From Acidobacteriota bacterium (GTDB lineage: Bacteria; Acidobacteriota; Terriglobia; Acidiferrales; UBA7541): a DNA stretch of 64,000 nt. The stretch lies in NCBI GenBank assembly GCA_013289665.1, contig JABCZN010000001.1, positions 558,001 through 622,000 of the forward strand. Reading direction: 5' to 3'. The translations under genes were made by a program, and so were the position numbers. The notes beneath the pieces are model-generated. The model saw only the letters and a program-made list of their open reading frames with translations, was not told the DNA's origin and searched no databases. This document shows, in pieces, positions 1 to 9,900 of this stretch; the first letter of the stretch is position 1; the number at the start of each line of letters is the position of its first letter.

Positions 1-1
1 G

Positions 2-610
2 GTGCTTCCTCCCGATGTGCCGCCCGGCTTGCCATCCGCGCTGCTGGAGCGGCGACCCGACATTCGCGAGGCCGAGCAAGTCCTGGTGGCGGCGAACGCT
101 GAAATCGGAGTGGCCAAGGCGCAGTTTTTTCCGCAAATCGCCCTGACCGGATCAGGCGGCGGTGCATTTGGGAGAAGCAGCGCATTTTCCGGGCTGATGA
201 GTTCGCAACTGGGGATCTGGTCCTACGGCGCGCAGGTGAGCCAGCCGATTTTCACAGGTGGAGCGCTACGCGGGAATTTGCGACTGGCCGAATCGCAGCA
301 TAAGCAAGCGCTGATCTCTTACCGGCAAGCGATTCAGCAGGCGTTTGGAGACGTCTCCGATGCGCTGATCGCATATCAGAAAAACCATGAGGTACGGTTA
401 CGCCAGGAGCAGAGTGTGGCGGACTTGCAGGAGTCCGTTCGCCTGTCCATCATGCGTTACCGGGGAGGTACCACGACCTATCTGGAAGTGCTTGACGGTC
501 AACGGTCGCTTTTCTCGGCCGAACTGGTGCTGGCCCAGGCACGCGGCACGGAATATCAGAGCTTGGTGCAGCTCTATAGGGCGCTGGGCGGCGGCTGGCA
601 GGAACGGTAG
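2..610 (+). CDS. RND efflux outer-membrane factor, NodT/OprM-like (3' part only)
   Basis: This is the C-terminal part (about 202 residues) of an outer-membrane channel of the OprM/NodT class, which joins an inner-membrane RND pump and its adaptor to the outside. The frame is open to the window edge, so the true start lies upstream. The typical second-repeat pattern of the family is visible: ALLERRPDIREAE, then a helix beginning with AEIGVAKAQFFPQIALTG, a QPIFTGG strand turn, and the closing region with RYRGGTTTYLEVLDGQRSL. The protein ends with a short tail after LYRALGGGW, as usual. The pump and adaptor genes presumably lie upstream, outside the window. The family call is secure; the substrate cannot be told from this part. 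Confidence 0.88.
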   Translation: MLPPDVPPGLPSALLERRPDIREAEQVLVAANAEIGVAKAQFFPQIALTGSGGGAFGRSSAFSGLMSSQLGIWSYGAQVSQPIFTGGALRGNLRLAESQHKQALISYRQAIQQAFGDVSDALIAYQKNHEVRLRQEQSVADLQESVRLSIMRYRGGTTTYLEVLDGQRSLFSAELVLAQARGTEYQSLVQLYRALGGGWQER

Positions 611-634
611 CGCGTTGCGCTCGGCGGCTTCTGA

Positions 635-1044
635 ACCACTCTCCGCCAGGAGAGCGGGCGCGCTGTTCGCGCTTTAGATCCGCTGACCATCACGGCGACG
701 GGTGGCGCCTCGACCCATCGGGCGAATGGGACGCTGGTGGTGAGCGGGGACTTCTCCATTAGCGACGCCCCTGCCCGCCCGACTGTTTTGCGCGGATCCA
801 GCGGGCACTATACGTCGGTATCGTGGCGGGCAGCGAATTTGCGGGCGCGGTTAACCTGAGTGTCAGCAGACTGCCGCCGCGCACCAACGCCAGCTTCAAC
901 CCCGTTTCGATCACCGGATCGGGCTCCTCAACGCTGACCGTAAGCGCCACCCGCAAGGCGCCGGCCAGGGCGTTCACGCTGACCGTTACGACGAGCAGTG
1001 GCGGCGCGACGCACAGCCAACAGGTAACGCTAACCCTTCGCTAG
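635..1044 (+). pseudogene. Frameshifted remnant of an Ig-like repeat protein
   Basis: No intact gene lies between the efflux protein and the aminotransferase, but two adjoining frames read as the end of an Ig-like extracellular protein. The first frame gives LTITATGGASTHRANGTLVV and then FSISDAPARPTVLRG followed by SSGHYT. About position 812 the match moves to another frame, which continues VGIVAGSEFAGAVNLSVS and closes with FTLTVTTSSGGATHSQQV before a stop. A single-base indel explains the break. There is no start codon with a ribosome-binding site. I read it as the decayed 3' end of a larger secreted protein with bacterial Ig-like repeats; a sequencing error alone would not explain the missing 5' part. 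Confidence 0.5.
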
Positions 1045-1127
1045 CGCAACACAGTAGAATGTCGGCCAACGGCGCTGCGGTCCCCACTCCGTGGATGGCT
1101 TGCCGCGAACGATCCGAGGGGGTCCTT

Positions 1128-2306
1128 ATGCCTGTTTCGCGCAGAAAGATTCTTCAACAAATCGGCGTTGGCGCGGCTGTAGGCGCCGCCCTTCCGGCGC
1201 TTCGCGGCTTTGCGCTGAATTCGACGGGCGAGGGGACGCGGGAGAGCTTTGTCCGCGCGGATCAGCCGGCCAGATTGGCGACGGCAGCCGATCCGGTGCT
1301 CCTCTATCGCAACGAAAATCCCTATGGACCTTCGGAGAAGGTTCTGGGGGTGCTGCGCGAGTCGGTAGCGGGCGGCAATCGCTATCCGCGGACGGAATAT
1401 GACACGCTTATCGGGAAGCTGGCCGTGCTGCACAATGTGAAGCCCGAGCAAATCGTGCTGGGCTGCGGGTCCGGAGAGATTCTGGGCATGGCTGCGCTTT
1501 CGTTTCTGAAGCCGGGGAAGAAACTGGTGCAGGCTGCGCCGACTTTTCCCTCGCTGGGGAAATTCGCTCAGGCGGCGGGTGTTGAAGTCGTCAGCATTCC
1601 GCTGAACAAACGCTACGAGCACGATCTTTGGGCGATGCTGGATGCCGCGCGTGCTGCCACAGGGCTTGTTTATATTGTGAACCCGAACAATCCCACAGGG
1701 ACCATCACGCCGCGGACGGACATCGAAGCATTCATCGGCAAATTGCCCTCCGATGTGACCGTGTTGATTGACGAGGCGTATCATCACTTTGTTGCGCCGA
1801 ATACGGCTTACGAATCGTTTCTCGACCGGCATTTTGCCGATCCCCGGGTCATCGTCTCGCGCACGTTTTCGAAGATTTATGGTCTTGCCGGCATGCGAAT
1901 TGGATACGCGGTCGCAACGCCGGAAATCGCCAAGCGTCTTCCCGCGGGGTTTCCCAACTGGAGCGTCAGCGTGGTTTCTGCTCGGGCCGCTTCGGCAGCG
2001 CTCGACGACGTGGACTATGTGCGGCTCGGCATCAAGAGAAATACGGACGACCGGCAGGAGTTCATGAACCAGGTGAACGCGAGGATGCTTCGCGCGATTG
2101 ATTCGCAGGCGAATTTTGTGATGGTGAATCCGATGCGTCCACCCGACGAAGTGATCGAACACCTGAAGAAAAATCACATCCTGATTGGCCCGAAGTATCC
2201 GGTGCTCGACAAATACATCCGCGTATCGCTCGGCACTCCTGCCGAAATGCCGGCCTTCTGGCGCGCCTGGGACCTGATGCCGGCCACCGACAAGATGGCG
2301 ATGTAA
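1128..2306 (+). CDS. Tat-exported histidinol-phosphate aminotransferase-like protein
   Basis: This is a 392-residue fold-type I, PLP-dependent aminotransferase closest in pattern to HisC. The ATG at 1128 was chosen because an AGGGGG ribosome-binding site lies just upstream and because the protein then begins with a twin-arginine signal (SRRKILQQIGVGAAVGAA). In the mature part LLYRNENPYGPSE, VNPNNPTG, the Asp of LIDEAYHHF (about 225) and the PLP lysine of SRTFSKIYGLAGMRIGYA (about 249) are all present, so the enzyme looks active. HisC itself is cytoplasmic, so an exported copy points to another amine substrate or to a role outside histidine synthesis. No his genes are nearby. The tatBC genes lie 2 kb downstream. 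Confidence 0.82.
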   Translation: MPVSRRKILQQIGVGAAVGAALPALRGFALNSTGEGTRESFVRADQPARLATAADPVLLYRNENPYGPSEKVLGVLRESVAGGNRYPRTEYDTLIGKLAVLHNVKPEQIVLGCGSGEILGMAALSFLKPGKKLVQAAPTFPSLGKFAQAAGVEVVSIPLNKRYEHDLWAMLDAARAATGLVYIVNPNNPTGTITPRTDIEAFIGKLPSDVTVLIDEAYHHFVAPNTAYESFLDRHFADPRVIVSRTFSKIYGLAGMRIGYAVATPEIAKRLPAGFPNWSVSVVSARAASAALDDVDYVRLGIKRNTDDRQEFMNQVNARMLRAIDSQANFVMVNPMRPPDEVIEHLKKNHILIGPKYPVLDKYIRVSLGTPAEMPAFWRAWDLMPATDKMAM

Positions 2307-2587
2307 TAGAACCGATACATCAAATTGATTTGGAAAATAGTTGTGGGCACTTTCCCGCGACACTCCTCGTCGTGTCCTCCCGCTTCCCTCACGCTTCTTT
2401 TGTAGAAATTCGCCTGAAGGTCCCAAAAAGCCCTCTTGGTGGCGTAAGGGGACTTGATCGTTTGATGTAGTGTAATCCTTCTTTCGCGGTCGATCCTCAC
2501 CGACAGGTATATGTGAAACGGGCTGCTTTTCCTTTGGCATCCGCGGCAAGCATCAGGTAGCGACAAACAGCGTTTTATAAGGGAATT

Positions 2588-2663
2588 TGGTGGACGAGAC
2601 CGGGATCGAACCGGCGACCTCATCGTTGCGAACGATGCGCTCTCCCAGCTGAGCTACTCGCCC
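2588..2663 (-). tRNA. tRNA-Ala (anticodon CGC)
   Basis: Read on the minus strand, a complete 76-nt cloverleaf runs from GGGCGAG to an encoded CCA end. The acceptor arms GGGCGAG/CTCGTCC pair throughout and include a G3-U70 wobble, the identity element of alanine tRNAs. The D arm (GCTC/GAGC), the anticodon stem CATCG/CGATG with loop TTCGCAA, and the T arm GCCGG-TTCGATC-CCGGT all fit. The anticodon CGC reads codon GCG. The gene stands alone between the aminotransferase and the ctpA-type gene. Confidence 0.96.
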
Positions 2664-2682
2664 ACGAGTAGCGACCTTCAAA

Positions 2683-2711
2683 ATATTAGCAGAGGTTTGC
2701 GGCGAATCCAA
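2683..2711 (-). promoter_or_regulatory. Putative promoter of the tRNA-Ala gene
   Basis: On the minus strand a TTGGAT box (2706-2711) is followed after 17 bases by TAATAT (2683-2688), about 20 bases before the mature tRNA 5' end. The -10 matches four of six consensus bases and the -35 three, with ideal spacing. Support is positional only. Confidence 0.35.
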
Positions 2712-2844
2712 ACAGCGTTGGAATTTATCTTGTAAACCAGGTTCGCATGACGGAAGAGTGTCCTCAAGGGTTAACGCCTGTTTTTTTGCCCCAGATGTCG
2801 GATGGAAAGCTCCGACCCCTCAAGAACCATTCATGAACTGGATT

Positions 2845-4458
2845 CTATGGCTGGTCGTGGCCTGAGCCGTTGCGCTGGGCTACAACCTTGCGGGCGTTTT
2901 CATAGAGCGCGCGGGCCTGGGGAATGGAGTCCACCGCCTTTTGCACTTGCGGGTCGGCGGCGAGCAGGACTTTGTCGCCTTCCTGGGTGCCGTAAGCGGA
3001 CATGAAGACTTCCTGCTTGATCTTGCGCTTGATCCAGTCGAGGTTGTCGGCGAACTCGACTTCTGTGTATTTCACGTTGTGCTTCAGAAGATAGTTGCGG
3101 AATTCGTGGAGGACGTTGTCGTCCACTTCGAAGCTGTGGGTGATGCTGGGTTTGGTGCCGAGGTAGTAGCGGGTGAAGCCGGCGACACCCTGCTCGGCAG
3201 GGTAGAGCACATCAGCGCGGAACAGCGTCTCCTGGAACTTATCGTATTTGGGCGAGGGAACGATGATATCCGGCGTGATGCCGCCGCCACCGGTAACCTG
3301 GCGCCCGCTGTCTGTTTGGCGGATTTCTGTCGGGTGGTCGGGAACCTTGCGCTCGTAGTGATATTCGTAAAGGGAGATGGATTTGTAGTCGCGCTGGATG
3401 AGGCGGCCGCTGGGGGTGTAGTAACGCGCGGTGGTGAGGGCCAGACCGGTGTTTTCAGAGAGAGGCTGCACGGTCTGCACGAGGCCTTTACCGAAGGTGG
3501 TTTCGCCGACGACGAGGCCGCGATCGTGATCCTGAATGGCTCCGGAAACGATTTCCGCGGCGGAGGCGGAGTTGTTGTTGACCAGGACGACCAAAGGCAC
3601 GTTCATGCCCTGATTGCCGCGCACGGCGTAGAAGCGGCGCTCTGGGGCGCTGCGGCCGTGGTAGGAAACGATGAGCTGGCCTTTTTCAAGGAACATGTCG
3701 CCGACGGCGACGGCTTCGTTGAGCAGGCCGCCAGGATTGCCGCGGAGATCGAGGACCAGGCCGTCGAGCGAACTGGCGCCAAGCTGCTTCAGGGCGTCGG
3801 CAATTTCGCGGTCGGTGGTTTCGTTGAACTGGTTCAAGCGCATGTAACCGATGCCGGGTTTCAGCATGGTGACGATGTCCACGGAGTGGCGGGGAATTTC
3901 GTCGCGCGTTACGGTGAAGACGAGCGGGTCGGTGAAGCCTTCGCGCGTTACGGTGATTTTGACTACAGTGCCCTTGGGGCCTTTGAGTAGGTCGGCGACT
4001 TCGCTGGTGGTCAGGCCGTCGGTGGACTTGTCGTCAACCTTGGCGATGATGTCGCCCGGCCGCAAGCCGGCGTTATAGGCGGGCGCGCCAACATAGGGGG
4101 ACATGACCACCGTGTGGTTCTCGCGAGGAGCGACGACCATGCCTACGCCGTAATACTTGCCGCGCTGATCTTCGCGCAGCAGGGCAAATTGACGGGCGTC
4201 AAAGAAATTCGAGTGGGGATCGAGCATCCGCAGCATGCCGGGGATCGCGCCCTGATAGACAGCCTTGTCGGCGTCCACGGGTTCGGCATAGTTGGCTTGG
4301 ACGACGGAGAGCACACTCGTGAAGTCGCGGACGGCGGTTTGGTAATCGTCCGTGGTTGCCGTGGTGGCGCGGACCGAGGGGCCGTATATGCCCCCAAGGA
4401 CTCCAGAGATGAGCAGGACTACAACTACCAGGATCAGACCCCGACGTTCTGGATTCAT
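2845..4458 (-). CDS. C-terminal processing protease, CtpA/S41 family
   Basis: This is a 537-residue S41 peptidase of the CtpA/Tsp type, which cleaves envelope proteins near their C termini. Residues 8-25 form an N-terminal membrane anchor, so the enzyme should face the periplasm. A PDZ domain (about 100-175) carries YYGVGMVVAP and NAGLRPGDIIAKVDD. The catalytic domain has LVLDLRGNPGG, the serine of NNNSASAAEIVSGA (Ser299 by spacing to Tsp) and the lysine of TTFGKGLVQ (Lys324), the usual Ser-Lys dyad with 25-residue spacing. It is transcribed alone, divergently from tatB. A second, larger S41 enzyme (Tricorn type) lies at 7-10.4 kb. Confidence 0.93.
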   Translation of the reverse strand: MNPERRGLILVVVVLLISGVLGGIYGPSVRATTATTDDYQTAVRDFTSVLSVVQANYAEPVDADKAVYQGAIPGMLRMLDPHSNFFDARQFALLREDQRGKYYGVGMVVAPRENHTVVMSPYVGAPAYNAGLRPGDIIAKVDDKSTDGLTTSEVADLLKGPKGTVVKITVTREGFTDPLVFTVTRDEIPRHSVDIVTMLKPGIGYMRLNQFNETTDREIADALKQLGASSLDGLVLDLRGNPGGLLNEAVAVGDMFLEKGQLIVSYHGRSAPERRFYAVRGNQGMNVPLVVLVNNNSASAAEIVSGAIQDHDRGLVVGETTFGKGLVQTVQPLSENTGLALTTARYYTPSGRLIQRDYKSISLYEYHYERKVPDHPTEIRQTDSGRQVTGGGGITPDIIVPSPKYDKFQETLFRADVLYPAEQGVAGFTRYYLGTKPSITHSFEVDDNVLHEFRNYLLKHNVKYTEVEFADNLDWIKRKIKQEVFMSAYGTQEGDKVLLAADPQVQKAVDSIPQARALYENARKVVAQRNGSGHDQP

Positions 4459-4574
4459 GGATACCTCGCAGTTAGCGTAAACCGCAGTATAACATGCAAA
4501 GTCGAACTCTCGTTTGACACGATTGGCTGCCCTTTCTATGATGCAAGCAGGGCGTTTTACGGCGCTTTTTACTT

Positions 4575-5039
4575 ATGCTCAGCGTTCCACACATGATCGT
4601 GGTCTTTCTGGTGGTACTGGTGGTGTTTGGCCCCCAGAAACTGCCGGAATTGGCCAAGACCCTGGGAAAATTGATGGCGGAATTCCGCAAGGCGTCCACG
4701 GATTTCAAGGGCGCGTTTGAAGAGGAGATGCGGGATTTGGAGCGCCAGGCGCGGATTGCTGAACTGCGGAAGAAGACTGCGGAGGCGGAGACTGCTGAAG
4801 CCAAGGCGAAGGGTCTGGAATCACCTGCTGAGTCGAGCGCGACCTCTGGCACGGAAACCCTCCCGGAAGCGGCTGCGGATTATCCGGCTGGGGACGGACC
4901 CGTGGTAACGCCGGTGGCCGAAGCCATCCCCCGATTAGACGCGCCAGACGGAGAAAACGTAGCCCCGGCTGCAGAATCCAAGGCGGAAAGCAGCGCGACC
5001 GAACCTCCCCCTTCCCATGACCAACAGCAGCCAGCCTGA
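4575..5039 (+). CDS. tatB: Twin-arginine translocase subunit TatB
   Basis: This 154-residue protein has the TatA/B layout: a short N-terminal membrane helix (MIVVFLVVLVVFG), a GPQKLPELAKTLG hinge, an amphipathic helix (LMAEFRKASTDFKGAFEEEM) and a long charged, Ala/Glu-rich, disordered tail. The length and the Gly-Pro hinge favour TatB over TatA, although a dual-function TatA/B cannot be excluded because no other tatA-like gene is in the window. TatB recognises folded precursors bearing RR signals together with TatC. The gene overlaps tatC by 23 bases, so the two are translationally coupled. The aminotransferase at 1.1 kb carries a probable RR signal and would be a client. Confidence 0.88.
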   Translation: MLSVPHMIVVFLVVLVVFGPQKLPELAKTLGKLMAEFRKASTDFKGAFEEEMRDLERQARIAELRKKTAEAETAEAKAKGLESPAESSATSGTETLPEAAADYPAGDGPVVTPVAEAIPRLDAPDGENVAPAAESKAESSATEPPPSHDQQQPA

Positions 5040-5841
5040 CAATTCCATCGCGGCACGACTGGAAGAGAGCGGCGGCCAGATGACGTTTTTTGAGCATCTG
5101 TCCGAACTGCGGAAGCGGATTATCAATTCGCTGTACGCGATCGGGGCCGGGGCGTTCATAGGCGTTTATCTTTCGAAGTATTTCATCAAATGGATTACCG
5201 ACCCGATCATCAAGGCCCTGACCGATGCCAAGCTGAATCCGCATCTGTTCTACACGCACCCTGCCGGCTATCTGAACACCTACATCACACTGGGGGTTTA
5301 TCTGGGGATTGTGCTGGCGTCTCCGGTGGTGCTTTACCAGATATGGCTGTTTGTGGCGCCGGCGCTTTACAAGCACGAGCGCAGCGCGGTGACTGGATTC
5401 CTGTTTTTTACAGTGCTGCTGTTTCTGTTGGGGATTGCGTTCGGGTATTTCGTCACGCTGCCGTACATCCTGCGATTTCTGGTGAGTTTTCAGGGGACCG
5501 CCGGGCCCATATCGCCGATGATTACGGTGAACGAATATTTCGACCTGGTATTGCTGATTCTGTTGAGTCTTGGCATCGTGTTTGAATTGCCGATTCTGAT
5601 ATTCTTCCTCACCCTTTTCGGCATCGTGACCCCGGGATTTCTTTGGAGGAATTTTCGCTATGCCATCCTGGTAATTGCGGTGGTAGCGGCGATCGTTACG
5701 CCGACGCCGGATGCCATGACGATGCTGGTGTTCATGATGCCGATGGTGGCTTTGTATTTCGTGGGCATCGCGGTTTCCGCCATTGTGGTGCGGAACAAGA
5801 GGAAGCGCCTGGAAGCGGAAAGCGCGGGGACGGCTGGATGA
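5017..5841 (+). CDS. tatC: Twin-arginine translocase subunit TatC
   Basis: This 274-residue protein is TatC, the six-helix membrane receptor for twin-arginine signals. Near the N terminus it has the conserved MTFFEHLSELRKRIINSL segment, followed by six hydrophobic stretches. The loop LVSFQGTAGPISPMITVNEYFD and the helix GIVFELPILIFFLTLFGIVTP are typical of the family, and the last helices end with a basic tail (NKRKRLEAESAG). The ATG lies inside the 3' end of tatB, and the TGA stop shares ATGA with the start of the peptidase gene downstream. The three genes therefore form one coupled operon. Confidence 0.96.
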   Translation: MTNSSQPDNSIAARLEESGGQMTFFEHLSELRKRIINSLYAIGAGAFIGVYLSKYFIKWITDPIIKALTDAKLNPHLFYTHPAGYLNTYITLGVYLGIVLASPVVLYQIWLFVAPALYKHERSAVTGFLFFTVLLFLLGIAFGYFVTLPYILRFLVSFQGTAGPISPMITVNEYFDLVLLILLSLGIVFELPILIFFLTLFGIVTPGFLWRNFRYAILVIAVVAAIVTPTPDAMTMLVFMMPMVALYFVGIAVSAIVVRNKRKRLEAESAGTAG

Positions 5842-6863
5842 GCGTTTGGCGAAGCGCGTCGAGCGTACTGCTGCTCTCCGTAGTGTTGGCTTCGTGCTTG
5901 GCACTTGGGTGCAAACCGGGGGAGACCGCTCGGACAAATGGTGGAAGTACTGGCACCGCGGGGCAGCCTCCGTTCATGAGCGCTGTGGCTGGCCCACCTC
6001 CGAAGCCTGCGGATGAGGCGCCACCTGCGGAAAAAACGGGCGGGTTCGATGGGAAACGCGCTTATGAGCAGGTGGTGAGGCAGTTGATCTACGGACCGCG
6101 CCCGGCAGGTTCGCCGGCGCTGGTGAAGCTGCAGGATTATCTCGAATCGGAATTGAAGTCGTACGGGTGCGCGGTGGAGACGGATTCTTTTTCGGCGGAC
6201 AGCCCGGCTGGCCGCCTGCCGATGAAAAACATTTTGGTGAAGATTCCGGGGCAGAAGCCGGGAATTATTCTTTTGGGAACGCATTACGATACGAAGCGGC
6301 TGGAGAATTTTGTCGGTGCGGATGATGCGGGGTCGTCCACGGGCGTGATGCTGGAAATTGCGCGGTTACTTTGCGCGCAAAAGCAGCCGGGGAAGTACGG
6401 GGCGTGGATTGCTTTTTTTGACGGTGAAGAGGCGGTTAATCGGGAGTGGGTTGACCCGGACAACCGTTATGGCAGTCGGGAGATGGCGGCGAAACTCGCG
6501 GTCGATGGGGATCTGGCAAAAATTAAGGCGTTTATCCTGGCGGACATCGTGGGCGGACGGAACCCGCATTTCAAGCGCGACGGCGAGTCTACGAAATGGC
6601 TGAAGGATTTGGTGTGGAGCGTGGCCGAGCGGTTGGGGTACGGAAACGTGTTTGTGAAAGAAGCGACGAATTTTGGCGGGGACGATCACTATTCGTTCAC
6701 GGCGCGGCATGTGCCGTCGGTGGATATCATGGATCTCGATGCGCAGAACGACGTGCCGTACTGGCATACGTCTGAGGACACAATTGATAAAATCAGCCCG
6801 AAGACGCTGGCGATTGTGGGGCACACCATCCTTGAATCCGTTAAGGAATTGCAGAAGAAATAA
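5838..6863 (+). CDS. M28-family zinc peptidase / glutaminyl-cyclase-like lipoprotein
   Basis: This is a 341-residue exported M28 metallo-aminopeptidase-fold protein. The ATG at 5838 forms an ATGA overlap with tatC and gives a lipoprotein signal ending in LALGC (Cys25). A Pro-rich linker (about 40-70) precedes the catalytic domain. The expected two-zinc ligands are visible: His in LLGTHYDT, Asp in GADDAGSSTG, the Glu pair in FFDGEEAVN, Asp in ILADIVGG and His in PYWHTSEDT. The arrangement, with NREWVDPDNRYGS after the Glu pair, resembles secreted glutaminyl-peptide cyclotransferases, which cyclise N-terminal Gln; a true aminopeptidase activity is the alternative. Its Sec/lipobox signal means it does not itself need Tat. 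Confidence 0.87.
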   Translation: MSVWRSASSVLLLSVVLASCLALGCKPGETARTNGGSTGTAGQPPFMSAVAGPPPKPADEAPPAEKTGGFDGKRAYEQVVRQLIYGPRPAGSPALVKLQDYLESELKSYGCAVETDSFSADSPAGRLPMKNILVKIPGQKPGIILLGTHYDTKRLENFVGADDAGSSTGVMLEIARLLCAQKQPGKYGAWIAFFDGEEAVNREWVDPDNRYGSREMAAKLAVDGDLAKIKAFILADIVGGRNPHFKRDGESTKWLKDLVWSVAERLGYGNVFVKEATNFGGDDHYSFTARHVPSVDIMDLDAQNDVPYWHTSEDTIDKISPKTLAIVGHTILESVKELQKK

Positions 6864-6870
6864 GCCGCAG

Positions 6871-6919
6871 CTCAGGCCTCTCAGCCTGCTCGTGCCTGCC
6901 TCGGCGAGCAGGGCCTGAG
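6871..6919. terminator. Bidirectional terminator-like nested inverted repeat
   Basis: Between two convergent genes, CTCAGGCC (6871-6878) pairs with GGCCTGAG (6912-6919), and inside it CCTGCTCG (6885-6892) pairs with CGAGCAGG (6905-6912). No long T run follows. A related element sits at 25974-26009, also between convergent genes. Confidence 0.55.
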
Positions 6920-6996
6920 GGCTTTCAGCGCCAGGATGCGATTCTGCCAGGGTGGGGGAATGCCGCACCGTTCAAGGGCTGAGGTACAGGTTTGCG

Positions 6997-9900
6997 CTAC
7001 TGGTCGTAGTTGAACGATTTGTTTGGGTACGGCGGCGGTGCCGGAACCGGGCGCGGGTCTTTCTGGATTTCCGCTTGCAGATATTTGATGGCGGCGTCGA
7101 GTTGCGCGTCGCTACCGGCGAACGTGGCGTGTGGCAAGTTGTCCACGACTACATCGGGATCTACGCCGTGGCCTTCGATGAGCCATTTGCCTTCGGGGCC
7201 GTAGACGCCGGTTTCGGCGGCTGAGGCTATACCCTGATCCGCGAGAAAGTTGCTGAACGAGAGCCAGACTTCGCCGCCCCAGGTGCGCGTGCCGATAATT
7301 TTGCCGAGATTCAGGCGGCGGATGCCTTCGCTGAAGGCTTCGCCGTCTGAGGCGGTGTTCTGGTCGCAAAGAACGACGATGTGGCCGCGAAACGCGTACT
7401 GCATGTTCCAGACGGGATTGCCGATGCGCGGCTGCCAGTAGAACCAGGCCTTGCGGAGAAGTTTGGCGAGAATCCAGGAATCGATGTTGCCGCCGTTGTT
7501 GTGGCGGACGTCGATGATCAAGCCCTGGCGGTCAAACACGGGATAAAAATCACGGGCCCATTCCGCGATGTCTTCCGAGCCCATGGCGCGAAGGTGGACG
7601 TAGCCGATGTGATTTTGGGAATCGGCTTCGACCTTGCGCCTGCGGGAATATTCCCATTCGGCGTAGCGTAGATTGCGTTCGTCGCGTTCGGAGATGGGAG
7701 TGACCAGGACGTCGCGCAACTGGCCCGCGGTGGATTTCACATGCAGGAGGACTTTGCGGGCCGCTTTGCCGCGAAGAAGCACCCGTTCATCGGAAACGCT
7801 GAGGACGTCGGTGCCGTCGATGCTCTGGATGATTTCGCCTTCCTGAACGAGGGAGTCCGGGCGGGCGAAGGGCGGCGCCTGGTCCGGAAGTTCCGGATCG
7901 TGGAGGTAGATGTGTTCGACGACGTCGCCGCCAGCTTTTTCATCGCGGCGGAGCGTGGCGCCGAGGGTCGCGATATCTACCTGATCGCCCGGCTCGCGCG
8001 CGTCTCCGCCCACGACGAAGATGTGCAGCGCGGAAAGTTCGCCGACCATCTGAGCGAGTAAATCGTTGAGTTCTTCGCGGTCGGCCACGCGATCCACCAG
8101 CGTCATGTAGCGGTCGCGCACCTCGGGCCAGTTTACTCCATGCATATTGCGGTCATAAAAATAGTCGCGCTCCAGGCGCCAGGCATCGAGGAACATTCCA
8201 CGGAACTCGGCGCGCGGATTGGTGAGAATGGTCCAGCGGGCCATGTCTATCTTGGCCTTGCCGTAGGCTTTCGAATCGGAAAGAGTGGAGGGCTTGGCGT
8301 CGGAGTCGAAGACCAGAAAATCATGCTCTTTCCAGAGCAGAATTTTCTTCCGGTCACCGGAAATTTCGTAGGCTTTGACGTCGGCGAGGATAGTTTCTGG
8401 CGCATCGCCTTTGTTGGCGATTTCCACACACTGTAAGGAGTGTTTAGGCGGGGCCGCTTCGTCACGATCCAGCCAGCAAAGACGCTTGTCGGTGGCTTCG
8501 AGGCCGGCGTAGTTTCCCGCAGGAACCGGCACTTCGTTCAGTCGCGCGGCAATACCCGTGAAATCAATGTTCACGGCGGGCGGGGCTTTTTTGTCTTCGG
8601 CGGGCTTTTTTTCGTCGTTTGCTTTTTTCTCGTCGGAGTCTTTCTTGCCCTTTGCGTCTTGCTTCTCGTCATCTTTCGCGGTTTTCTTTTCCTCGGCTTT
8701 TTCCGGTTTGTCGGGATGCAGTTCATCGACGGGCGCAAACGGGGAACGCAGCCCGGGCGTCAGGGCTAGTTCGTAGACCTTCATGGAGCGATCGAAGAAC
8801 GGATCGGGCTGGCGGGAGCCCCAGGGCCCGCGAACCGCGGTCTTCAACATCCGATCGGAAAGAAAATAGAGCCATTTGCCGTCGGAGCTCCAGGCGGGGT
8901 TGCTGCTGTTGTAGCGGTCGGAAGTGAGCACCTGAATTGCGCCGGTCGTTGCGTTGAGCACTTTGATTTGGGAAAACGTGTTGTTGGAGGTCTCGACATA
9001 GGCGAGCCACTGGCTGTCTGCCGACCAGGCGAGGTCGGAAAAATCGTCGTTCATGGATTGCGCGATCAGCTTGTCGGCTTTCGATTTCAGATCGAGGAGC
9101 CAGAGTTGCTGATCCTTGTTGCGATGCGCGAACCAGTGTCCATCGGGCGAAGGCACGCCGTCCCAGCGGAGGACTTTGGCGTCTTTGGTGAGCTGCTCTG
9201 GTTTGCCAACGCCATTGGCGGGGTATTTCCAGAATTCGGTTTCGCCGCTCGCGGTGGAGATGGCGATGATGGATTTTCCGTCAGGGGCGTAACGGGCTTC
9301 ACGGAAGCGAATTGAGGAATCGCCCGCCACTTTTACGATGCGGCCGCTGGTTGCCGCGGGCAGGGTGAAGACTTCTCCGCGCGCGGTGAAGACGGCGGCC
9401 GTGCCATCCGGCGCGATGTGAGCCATGGTGAGGAATTCGAGCGGCTTCTTGACCCAGTGGTCGCGAAGCTGGTCAAAATCGGAGACGAGCGTGACGGGGA
9501 TGATCGCGTCCTGATTGGTGTTGAGGTCGAGCAGCCAGAGGTCGGCGCCGCACTGGTAGGCAAGCTTTCCCTCGGAGAGGGAAGCGGACTGCACGTCAAA
9601 GCCGCGATGGTGGGTGTGCTGCTTCACGTCGCGCCCCTGTGGGTCCATGGAAAACACGTTCATGGTGCCGTCGCGGTCGGTGAGGAAATAGACGCGACCG
9701 TTCCAGAACATCGGATTGTGCGAGGTTCCGGCGTAGTCGGAGGTGAGGGGCACGGCTTCGGACCCGGAATCGTAACGCCAGATGTTTTCGGCGGTTCCGC
9801 CCTGGTAGCGCTTCGTCGAGCTTCCTTGCCAGGGGAGTCGTGTGAAGAAAAGAGATTTCCCGTCAGGTGTGAATGCTCCTTCAGAAGACTGTGAGAGTGG

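Noticed and set aside
1041..2549. Long antisense frame opposite the aminotransferase gene
   Set aside because: It is a by-product of GC-rich codon use on the opposite strand; it is Arg/His-rich without family motifs, while the plus strand has clear aminotransferase motifs.
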